DNA from: Pontibacter fetidus
GTDB lineage: Bacteria > Bacteroidota > Bacteroidia > Cytophagales > Hymenobacteraceae
Assembly (NCBI RefSeq): GCF_010119545.1
Contig: NZ_JAAEAA010000001.1
Coordinates: 186,001-250,000 of the forward strand
Length of the DNA stretch: 64,000 nt
Direction: 5' to 3'
The translations under genes were made by a program, and so were the position numbers. The notes below the pieces were generated by a model, which did no database searches, was not told the origin of the DNA, and worked only from the letters and a program-made list of their open reading frames with translations. Of this stretch, positions 27,334-34,224 are shown piece by piece; positions within the stretch are counted from its first letter, which is position 1; the number at the start of each line of letters is the position of its first letter.

Positions 27334-29274
27334 ATGAGAGATATTTTTGAAGAGTTAAAGCAGGTACAGCAACTGCTTAAAATAGAACAGGAAGAAGACC
27401 GCCAGCAATATAAAATTAAAAGCCTGAAAAGCTCGATACAGGAGCGCAAGGATATGGGTTTTTGCTGGTACCCGGTTGTGATTTCGAAAGAAGAGATTGG
27501 TTTTGGGAACAAAGTAGTCATAGAACTGGAACGCACCTCGGGCCGCGACCAACTGCACCTTTTCCAGACGGGTAAAGCAGCGGCTTTGTTCAGTAACAGC
27601 GGCGAACGCAATACCTTGAACGGCGTTATAGTTGGCCTGAAACGCAACAAAATCCAGCTCGCAACTAATAAAGAAGACCTCCCCGACTGGATAGACGATG
27701 GCAAACTGGGCATCGACCTGACTTTTGATGAAATGAGCTACCGCGAAATGGAGTATGCTCTGAAAAAAGTAATTGAAACAGATAAAACCCGCCTTGCCGA
27801 GCTGCGCGATATTTTGTTAGGCATTAAGGTTCCCACTTTTACAGATATTAAAGTCCCTGAAATTCAGGCCCTGAACGAGTCGCAGAACGATGCAGTGCGC
27901 AAAGTAGCACAGGCCAAAGATGTAGCCATTATACATGGTCCTCCGGGCACAGGCAAAACCACTACACTGGTACAGGCTATACTTCATTCTTTAAAAACCC
28001 AGAAGCGCTTGCTTGTAACGGCACCTTCCAACACAGCTGTAGACTTACTTACCGAAAAACTGGCAAACGAAGGCGTAAATGTGATCCGTATTGGCAATCC
28101 GTCGCGGGTGTCGGATGTGTTGCTGGAGCATACTTTGGATGCGCAGATCATGGACCATAAGGCCTATAAAGATCTGAAAACGGTGCGTAAAACTGCTGAG
28201 GAGTACAAGCGCATGGCTTACCAGTTTAAGCGTAAGTTCGGGCACGAAGAGCGCATGCAGCGCCAACTATACAAAGCCGAAAGCAACCGCTTATTAGACG
28301 AAGCCGATAACATAGAGCATTACATTACCGAGGACTTGCTGGACAATGTGCAGGTGATAACCTGTACGTTGGTGGGTGCTGCGAACAAAGCCATCCGCCA
28401 CCTGCACTACGATACCGTTTTTATTGATGAAGCGGCCCAGGCCCTGGAGCCTGCCTGCTGGGTACCGATTACCAGAGCAAACAAAGTAGTTTTAGCCGGT
28501 GACCATTGCCAGTTACCACCCACTGTTAAGTCTTTTTTGGCCGACCAGAAAGGCTTAAGTATTACGCTGTTTGAGAAATGTATCGAAAGGCAGAAAGATG
28601 TATCGGTGATGCTGAAAACCCAGTACCGTATGCACCACCACATTATGCAGTTCTCGAACGAGCAGTTTTACAACGGCGAGCTTACTGCCCACGAAAGCGT
28701 ATATAACAGCGACCTGCATGGCTACGATACGTTCTTTAAACCCGGCCTTGCCGTTGAATTTATAGATACGGCCGGTTGTGGCTACAACGAAGTGGTAAAC
28801 CCCGAAGCGCAAAGTTCTGCCAACCCCGAAGAAGCTGATCTGTTGTTAAACCACCTGCAACTGTTGCTGAAAGATTACGAACAGGACGAAGAAGTTGCCC
28901 CACTTAAAATTGGAGTAATTGCGCCTTACCGCGCCCAAATAAATTACCTGCAGGACAGAGTGGAACATATGCCGCATCTACATGAACTTTACCATAAACG
29001 TGAGCTGTCGATTGGTACAGTAGATAGTTTCCAGGGTCAGGAGCGCGATATTATTTACATCAGCATGGTACGCAGCAACGAGACCGGCGAGATAGGCTTC
29101 CTGAGCGATATCAGGAGAATGAACGTGGGCATGACACGGGCTAAAAAGAAGCTGGTTATAGTTGGCGATAGTGCCACTTTAACCCATCACCCCTACTACG
29201 ACGCTTTTATAAAGTATACCGAAAGTATCAATGCTTATAAAAGTGCGTGGGAACTGACCGAGTGCCTGCCTTAG
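27334..29274 (+). CDS. UPF1/IGHMBP2-like superfamily 1 DNA/RNA helicase
   Basis: A 646-aa SF1B helicase. An N-terminal coiled segment and OB-like 1B domain (about 40-160, with GVIVGLKRNKIQLAT) precede the motor. Motif I is GPPGTGKTTT (about 202-211), motif Ia TAPSNTAVDLL, motif II DEAAQALEPA, motif III GDHCQLPPTV, motif IV/V VDSFQGQERDIIYIS and motif VI NVGMTRAKK. All catalytic motifs are intact. Bacterial relatives are widespread, and their substrate (R-loops or RNA) is not settled. No nuclease or defence partner is adjacent. Confidence 0.92.
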   Translation: MRDIFEELKQVQQLLKIEQEEDRQQYKIKSLKSSIQERKDMGFCWYPVVISKEEIGFGNKVVIELERTSGRDQLHLFQTGKAAALFSNSGERNTLNGVIVGLKRNKIQLATNKEDLPDWIDDGKLGIDLTFDEMSYREMEYALKKVIETDKTRLAELRDILLGIKVPTFTDIKVPEIQALNESQNDAVRKVAQAKDVAIIHGPPGTGKTTTLVQAILHSLKTQKRLLVTAPSNTAVDLLTEKLANEGVNVIRIGNPSRVSDVLLEHTLDAQIMDHKAYKDLKTVRKTAEEYKRMAYQFKRKFGHEERMQRQLYKAESNRLLDEADNIEHYITEDLLDNVQVITCTLVGAANKAIRHLHYDTVFIDEAAQALEPACWVPITRANKVVLAGDHCQLPPTVKSFLADQKGLSITLFEKCIERQKDVSVMLKTQYRMHHHIMQFSNEQFYNGELTAHESVYNSDLHGYDTFFKPGLAVEFIDTAGCGYNEVVNPEAQSSANPEEADLLLNHLQLLLKDYEQDEEVAPLKIGVIAPYRAQINYLQDRVEHMPHLHELYHKRELSIGTVDSFQGQERDIIYISMVRSNETGEIGFLSDIRRMNVGMTRAKKKLVIVGDSATLTHHPYYDAFIKYTESINAYKSAWELTECLP

Positions 29275-29350
29275 CCGATAATTTGAACCGAAGCATGACA
29301 AAGCAAGTATAATTGGTTACCTTGCTGCCATCAAAAAAATCAACGATAAA

Positions 29351-29863
29351 ATGAAAATTGAAAAGAACAAAGTAGTAACGCTTACCTACGAACTGCGTGT
29401 GCAAAACGAAAACGGAGAGCAAAGCGTGATAGAAATAGCGAACGAAGAGCAGCCAATGGCCTTTATTTACGGCATGAGCGGCCTGCCAGATCAGTTCGAA
29501 GAAAACCTGAGCAACCTAAGCGAAGGCGACAACTTTGAATTTACACTAGATGCAGAAGAAGGCTACGGCGAGTTTGATGAAAACGCGGTAGTAGAACTGC
29601 CGATGAATGTATTTGAAGTGGAAGGTGCCGTGCCGGATAACATGCTGGAGGTAGGCAACTTTATACCAATGACTGACAGCGAAGGCAACCAGTTACAAGG
29701 CCGCGTAGCAAACGTTACTGACTCAAATGTAACCATGGACTTCAACCATCCGCTGGCTGGCAAAGAGTTACATTTTAAAGGTAAAGTTGCTCAGGTGCGT
29801 GATGCTTCACAGGAAGAACTGGATCATGGCCACGTACATGGGGCCGGTGGTCATCATCATTAA
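29351..29863 (+). CDS. SlyD-like FKBP peptidyl-prolyl isomerase
   Basis: A 170-aa cytosolic prolyl isomerase and chaperone. The FKBP half-domain begins VVTLTYELR, with the IF-insert between GMSGLPDQFEENL and DFNHPLAGKELHFKGKV. The segment EEGYGEFDENAVVELP matches SlyD proteins. The C-terminal tail is His-rich (GHVHGAGGHHH), a potential nickel or zinc site, though far shorter than in Escherichia coli SlyD. It is followed by a strong terminator. Confidence 0.92.
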   Translation: MKIEKNKVVTLTYELRVQNENGEQSVIEIANEEQPMAFIYGMSGLPDQFEENLSNLSEGDNFEFTLDAEEGYGEFDENAVVELPMNVFEVEGAVPDNMLEVGNFIPMTDSEGNQLQGRVANVTDSNVTMDFNHPLAGKELHFKGKVAQVRDASQEELDHGHVHGAGGHHH

Positions 29864-29887
29864 TAGTATCTGAACGTTTAGTTCCGG

Positions 29888-29921
29888 AAGCAGCATAAGA
29901 TTAACCTTATGCTGCTTTTTT
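29888..29921 (+). terminator. Rho-independent terminator
   Basis: 12-bp stem (AAGCAGCATAAG / CTTATGCTGCTT), 6-nt loop and T-run, 25 nt after the SlyD-like gene. Confidence 0.88.
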
Positions 29922-30530
29922 GTTTTATAGTTTCTTTTTTGTCATTTCGAACAACGTGAGAAATCTATCTTAGATTAAAGTTTCTCCTTTGTCATCCTGA
30001 GCGTAGTCGAAGGATCTTATATGTCCTATAGTTGAAGCTTTCTACAATTGCCACAAGCCTTTTCTTTCATTGCTAATTTTAATCCTGGGAGCTCAATAAG
30101 CCCATCGTTTCAATCCAGCTTTGGTGCCCTCACGGCCGGGAGGCCCCGTCTATGGGCATCGAGCTGCTGCCTTCTTGCTATCCTCGTGCCTCGGATTGCC
30201 TATCGGCACCGCAACAAGTCAAAGGCGCTCAACCCAAAGACTGATATCTTTCGATAGCTATAGTTTATCTAAAGTTTGAGCTGCTATAGTTCTATAGTTT
30301 TTCTGTTATGTATTTCCGTAGGGACAGGTCGCGACCTGTCCGCAAATAGGCTGAAACTATAGCACTATAATGATAACTATGGCTTTAGCAAAACTCCCTC
30401 TCCTGTTTTTAGGAGAGGGCTGGGGTGAGGTAAAACTGTAGCTATAAAACTATAGTTGTAATTATAGCAAAGGCAGAAACGAACACCTAGCGTTATCTGA
30501 AACTCAACACCCTATAACATTTTGAAAACA
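29922..30530. repeat. Gene-free repeat cluster: several dispersed intergenic words in tandem
   Basis: The only long gap in the window. In order: a GTCATTTCGAAC..GAGAAATCT word (29941-29968), a GTCATCCTGAGC..GAAGGATCT word (29991-30017), a GC-rich block (30087-30259), a tight group of CTATAG sites (four within 30260-30300, then 30356 and 30443), a perfect 20-bp palindrome centred on TCGCGA (30322-30341), and a CCCTCTCCT / AGGAGAGGG hairpin followed by CTGGGGTGAGG (30394-30430). From memory, words of the first, second and last kind recur between genes in many Bacteroidota. I see no gene. Confidence 0.75.
30322..30341. repeat. Perfect 20-bp palindrome
   Basis: GGACAGGTCG joined to CGACCTGTCC without a spacer. 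It could form a cruciform or bind a dimeric protein, or be a relic of a repeat element. Confidence 0.8.
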
Positions 30531-31115
30531 CTAAATCTGCCACTTCACTTCCCCCACATACTTCTCCAGTTCCGGGAAAAACAATTCAAAATCCTGGTGG
30601 TACAAACTATAGTTTAGCGTCAATTCCTCCCCTGCTGTTTCCATCCCGGATTCGAAACTTGTGCGGCGACTAAGGCCAGTCAATGCCTTGGCAATTCCTT
30701 CTATTTCTGCATATCCCAATAGCCAGTTTTGTGCCATCATGTACGGGAAAAAATACTGCACCCGCTCCGGCAAATTTGGTAAATGATTGCTGATCAAACT
30801 ATAGGTTCGTTGGGTATAAGCATCCAGCGACTCATTAGCGAATCTCTCAAAATGCTTGGCCAGGAAGTGGTCGAAATAAAGGTCTGCTACCACCGGTGCG
30901 TACTTTTTATATTTGTCGCGCAAACGTGTTTTTGTTTCTGAAACAACAGGATGAGAATCGGTATAGGAATCAATAAGGCGGTGAAGTTTTATGCCGCGCG
31001 CAATGCCCGGACTATAGTTCGTAGCTTTGTTGCCTTTCACAGCATCAGCTATAAAGTTGCCGAGCAGCAATTCTTCGTCGTTACCGGACAGGTATAAATG
31101 GGCGAGATAATTCAA
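30531..31115 (-). CDS. acpH: Acyl carrier protein phosphodiesterase
   Basis: A 194-aa HD-like metal hydrolase that removes the phosphopantetheine arm from holo-ACP. Signatures: MNYLAHLYLSG, LLGNFIADAVKG, GIKLHRLIDSYTDSHPVV and VVADLYFDHFLAKHF, with the metal-binding His and Asp residues spread through these helices. The length is right for AcpH. It is a single gene next to the repeat-rich gap. Two CTATAG sites are read as Tyr-Ser and Thr-Tyr on the coding strand. Confidence 0.9.
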   Translation of the reverse strand: MNYLAHLYLSGNDEELLLGNFIADAVKGNKATNYSPGIARGIKLHRLIDSYTDSHPVVSETKTRLRDKYKKYAPVVADLYFDHFLAKHFERFANESLDAYTQRTYSLISNHLPNLPERVQYFFPYMMAQNWLLGYAEIEGIAKALTGLSRRTSFESGMETAGEELTLNYSLYHQDFELFFPELEKYVGEVKWQI

Positions 31116-31248
31116 AACAATATTTTAAAGGTAGATCACTCTAAACAACTTATACTTTACATTGTTCTTAAAAGTATAAACGGCACGGTTACAAACCCTT
31201 TGCTTTAAGGGCGCGTAATCAGAAACACGAATCCAAGAAAATAAAACT

Positions 31249-31743
31249 ATGAATAACGAACAAAACGAGAACTTACAGAAACTGATAGACAAGATAAAGG
31301 ACGTTGATACTTGTATGATGACCACTGCAGACGATGACGGCAGCCTGCGCAGTCGCCCGATGCGTAACATGCAGATAAAGGACGACGGTATTATCTGGTT
31401 TTTTACCGGTTACGAATCTGCCAAATCGCATGAGCTAAAAAATGACTCACATGTAAACCTGAGCTATGCAGATCCTTCAAATAACCTGTATGTATCAGTG
31501 TCTGGCAGGGCGTCTATCTCACGGGACAAAGCCAAGATCGATGAACTATGGAACCCTGCGATGAAAGCCTGGTTTCCGGAAGGCAAAGACGACCCGAATG
31601 TAGGACTGATAAAAGTTACCATTGACAAAGCAGAATACTGGGACTCGCCGAACAGTGCGGTGGTACATTTGTATGGTGTAGTAAAAGCAGCCATAACAGG
31701 CGAACCTGCTCATCCCGGCGAAAACAAAAAGATCAACCTGTAA
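31249..31743 (+). CDS. Pyridoxamine 5'-phosphate oxidase-fold protein, general stress protein 26 type
   Basis: A 164-aa flavin-binding split-barrel protein. DVDTCMMTTADDDGSLRSRPMRNMQIKDDGIIWFFT is the FMN-binding start, shown here by its key residues M-T-T and R-S-R-P. Later strands read HVNLSYADPSNNLYVSVSG and YWDSPNSAVVHLYG. This subgroup is usually called general stress protein 26 and binds FMN or FAD without being a true PNP oxidase. It is followed by a strong terminator. Confidence 0.87.
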   Translation: MNNEQNENLQKLIDKIKDVDTCMMTTADDDGSLRSRPMRNMQIKDDGIIWFFTGYESAKSHELKNDSHVNLSYADPSNNLYVSVSGRASISRDKAKIDELWNPAMKAWFPEGKDDPNVGLIKVTIDKAEYWDSPNSAVVHLYGVVKAAITGEPAHPGENKKINL

Positions 31744-31772
31744 GTATAAAAGAATACCTATAGCTTGAAAGC

Positions 31773-31807
31773 AACACCTGCCTTACTCCCATCTGGCAGG
31801 TGTTTTT
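31773..31807 (+). terminator. Rho-independent terminator
   Basis: 10-bp stem AACACCTGCC / GGCAGGTGTT with a T-run, 30 nt after the stress-protein gene. Confidence 0.85.
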
Positions 31808-31876
31808 ATTTACTATAGTTCTGTTTTAAAACGATAACACGTACCTTTCAACTGTAATTTACTAACTATACATCTC

Positions 31877-32608
31877 TTGCAACCAACTATAGCGCCAACC
31901 TCTACCCTTACCACCCTTACCTTATTTGGTATAAAAAATGGACATATGCGCTGGGGTCTGGCACAAATGGGAACGTCAGGGCCTGAGTTGCAAAAAGTGC
32001 CGGGGCTGGTGTTTTATAAATTACTGGGCAGCGGACATGGCAAAGGCTTTAGTATAAAACCCAATTTTTACCGCTACGGGCTCATCTGTACTTGGCAAAG
32101 CGAACAGGCTGCCACAGATTTTTTCGAGAGATCAGAACTGATGCACGAATACAGGCAACACTCGTTTGAGCAATGGACCTGTTACCTGCAACCGCTGCAA
32201 AGCCATGGGCAATGGGATAAAAAAGAACCCTTCACGCCTGTTTCAGATCTGACCTATAGTTCGGGACCGATGGCTGTTATTACACGTGCCAGTATAAACT
32301 GGCGGGCACTGCCAAGTTTCTGGAAATATGTACCACAATCCAGCAAGGCATTGGATAAGGCTGAAGGCTTGCTTTGTTCGATTGGGATGGGTGAATTACC
32401 ACTTATCCGGCAGGCAACATTCAGTATCTGGAACTCAGCGGAAGCCATGAAAACTTATGCCTACCGCAACCCAAAGCATCTGGAAGTAATTAAAAGAACC
32501 CGCGCAGAAAACTGGTATTCCGAAGAGCTCTTTGCGCGGTTTATAGTTGTGAAAACAGTTGGCACCTGGAATGGCATCGACCCGGTAAGTAGTAACGTTG
32601 CTGGTTAG
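31877..32608 (+). CDS. CrtA-like protein (spheroidene monooxygenase family)
   Basis: A 243-aa protein with the signatures of the CrtA family: MRWGLAQMG, FSIKPNFYRYG, FWKYVPQSS-KA and GLLCSIGMGELPLIRQATFSIWNS. CrtA oxygenates acyclic carotenoids at C-2, and Bacteroidota homologues may act on other carotenoids; no crt cluster is present here. The start is a TTG at 31877, because no ATG or GTG lies between the upstream stop (31835) and the first conserved strand. Its stop codon overlaps that of the convergent DUF1003 gene by 3 nt. Confidence 0.8.
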   Translation: MQPTIAPTSTLTTLTLFGIKNGHMRWGLAQMGTSGPELQKVPGLVFYKLLGSGHGKGFSIKPNFYRYGLICTWQSEQAATDFFERSELMHEYRQHSFEQWTCYLQPLQSHGQWDKKEPFTPVSDLTYSSGPMAVITRASINWRALPSFWKYVPQSSKALDKAEGLLCSIGMGELPLIRQATFSIWNSAEAMKTYAYRNPKHLEVIKRTRAENWYSEELFARFIVVKTVGTWNGIDPVSSNVAG

Positions 32609-33324
32609 TTTTTTTTACTTTTCAGGCCTACCATAATGTCTTCCAGCAAATCTACCTGAATCTGCTGTATCTCTATCAGGCGTTGGTTTTGGTTGATGAT
32701 CAGGTGATCTATTTTTTCGTGCAGCAATCTTATTTCCAGTTCAGCTTTCAGGTTTACCTGGTAATCGTATTCGGAGCGTTGCCGGTCTTTGGCCTCTTTC
32801 CTGTTCTGGCTCATCATAATAATAGGTGCCTGTATGGCAGCCAGACAAGACAGGATAAGGTTTAAAAGTATAAACGGGTATGGGTCAAAAGGGCGGTTGG
32901 CTACGAAATATATATTGATAGCCATCCAGATAAAAAGAAAAGAAAAGAAGATGAGTATAAACGTCCAGCTGCCACCAAACGACGCAATCTTATCCGATAC
33001 CCGCTCCCCGAACGTCAGGTTTTCAGACAACTCCGTTTCGATATTGGATGATAGCAGTTCGTGTTGGTTTATACTTTGGATTACTTCTTTTTCCAGCACC
33101 GAAAGCTCGCCCATCTCGCTGGTAAGCATGTTTTCGAGGTACTTGTTGCGGTACTGGTTCAGCACAGCAATCGATATAAGGCCTTTCTCATCGAAATCCG
33201 GGTGATCTGCTTTTATCAGGTCCAGGATGCTCTTGCGGATACCGACACCCGAAACCAGTTGCTGCATTGGCAAATGCTTACCGGTAATCTGGCAAACGGC
33301 AGTGTTGTTTCGATGGGTTTTCAT
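32605..33324 (-). CDS. DUF1003 membrane protein
   Basis: A 239-aa inner-membrane protein. An N-terminal cytosolic region carries CQITGKHLPMQQL, resembling a short zinc- or nucleic-acid-binding start. The DUF1003 core has two transmembrane helices (FILIFFSFLFIWMAINIYF and FILLNLILSCLAAIQAPII) joined by a short loop with RPFDPYPF, then MMSQNRKEAKDR. A C-terminal coiled helix (about 190-239) follows. Its function is unknown in all bacteria. Confidence 0.88.
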   Translation of the reverse strand: MKTHRNNTAVCQITGKHLPMQQLVSGVGIRKSILDLIKADHPDFDEKGLISIAVLNQYRNKYLENMLTSEMGELSVLEKEVIQSINQHELLSSNIETELSENLTFGERVSDKIASFGGSWTFILIFFSFLFIWMAINIYFVANRPFDPYPFILLNLILSCLAAIQAPIIMMSQNRKEAKDRQRSEYDYQVNLKAELEIRLLHEKIDHLIINQNQRLIEIQQIQVDLLEDIMVGLKSKKN

Positions 33325-33390
33325 AGTGTGTCAGGCTATAACTTTAACGTGCCATACGCATAATCAGATTGAAACAGTAACTATAGCCTG

Positions 33391-34044
33391 CTATTTCGGG
33401 TTGTTGATCTGCTTCATGGCATTCTCCAGCAACATATTCATCGCTTCGTATGTGCGGTACCCACGGCTCAGCAAATGCACTTCATGTCCGTTTAACAAAT
33501 ACATGCTCGGGAAAGCAACAGCTTGCAGGCGGCGGGCAATCAGAAAATCCTGTTGAGTTTTCTCTTTCATTTCATCGGAGTTAAACTTCTCCAGAAACAC
33601 GTCTTCTTCAACCCCGAACGTAGAGGCGATCTCAGCCAGCACCACTTCATTCGTTACATCGTTATTACCCGCATAAAAAGCAGCCTGTACTTTCTCTGCC
33701 ATCTCCAGTTCTGCTTCCGCATTCAGGTAACGCATGGTAATTACGGCGCGACAGGCAGGTTCGGTGTTATAGATAAAATCAGTTCTGTCGAAGAAACTAT
33801 AGTTGAAAGGCTGCCTGGTTACCTGCTCTACATCCTGCCAGTGCTGTCTGGTTTTGGCAACATTCTCCGCATCCATTGGTTCAGTGTTCGCGCGTAGTCC
33901 GCCCAGTACCAGTTTAAAGTTCAGTTTGCCTTCCTGTTCATTTTTTATGCGATGCAGCACCGGCGCAAAACCATAACACCACGAGCACATCGGGTCCATT
34001 ACATAGATCAGGTGCGGCACATCCAGTAGATCGTATTTTTCCAT
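33391..34044 (-). CDS. DsbA-family thioredoxin-fold protein (FrnE-like)
   Basis: A 217-aa cytosolic protein with a thioredoxin fold and a helical insert. The redox motif is CSWC in VMDPMCSWCYGFAP (about residues 20-23), and the cis-Pro segment is AVAFPSMYLLN. There is no signal peptide, so it is not a periplasmic DsbA. FrnE/YwbO-type proteins are thought to act in disulfide or polyketide-linked redox reactions. It has its own TACCTTTG promoter box and one AACTATAGTT in the gene. Confidence 0.87.
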   Translation of the reverse strand: MEKYDLLDVPHLIYVMDPMCSWCYGFAPVLHRIKNEQEGKLNFKLVLGGLRANTEPMDAENVAKTRQHWQDVEQVTRQPFNYSFFDRTDFIYNTEPACRAVITMRYLNAEAELEMAEKVQAAFYAGNNDVTNEVVLAEIASTFGVEEDVFLEKFNSDEMKEKTQQDFLIARRLQAVAFPSMYLLNGHEVHLLSRGYRTYEAMNMLLENAMKQINNPK

Positions 34045-34068
34045 TTCTATAGTTCCTCTTTAAAGCTG

Positions 34069-34076
34069 CAAAGGTA
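34069..34076 (-). promoter_or_regulatory. -7 promoter element TACCTTTG for the DsbA-like gene
   Basis: A perfect TAnnTTTG box on the minus strand, 24 nt upstream of the ATG. The -33 position lies in the adjacent low-complexity repeat. Confidence 0.55.
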
Positions 34077-34079
34077 CTA

Positions 34080-34194
34080 TTGATTGTTGAATTGATAAAT
34101 TGTTTGATTGTTGTTTATAGTTGAAAGCATAAAAAGCAATTTAACCATCCAACAATTTAGCCATTTAGCCTCCCAACAATTAACTTAGCGGTTT
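34080..34194. repeat. Low-complexity intergenic inverted repeat of TTGATTG / CAACAATTTA words
   Basis: Left arm (34080-34124) is made of TTGATTGTTGAATTG variants. Right arm (34134-34194) is made of AACCATCCAACAATTTAGCC variants. The two are imperfect reverse complements, and the right arm closely matches 52005-52028. Confidence 0.7.
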
Positions 34195-34224
34195 AAGTTA
34201 GAACAAGCGAATTCGATTTAAACT

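Noticed and set aside
27334..29274. Helicase as part of an antiphage defence system
   Set aside because: It is a stand-alone UPF1/IGHMBP2-like protein with no adjacent nuclease, methylase or effector gene, and matches housekeeping homologues.
30048..30257. 69-codon frame in the repeat-rich gap
   Set aside because: It crosses several repeat words, contains no domain or signal peptide, and is better explained as a by-product of the GC-rich block.
31877..32608. Carotenoid biosynthesis cluster
   Set aside because: Only a CrtA-like gene is present; no phytoene synthase, desaturase or cyclase gene lies nearby.
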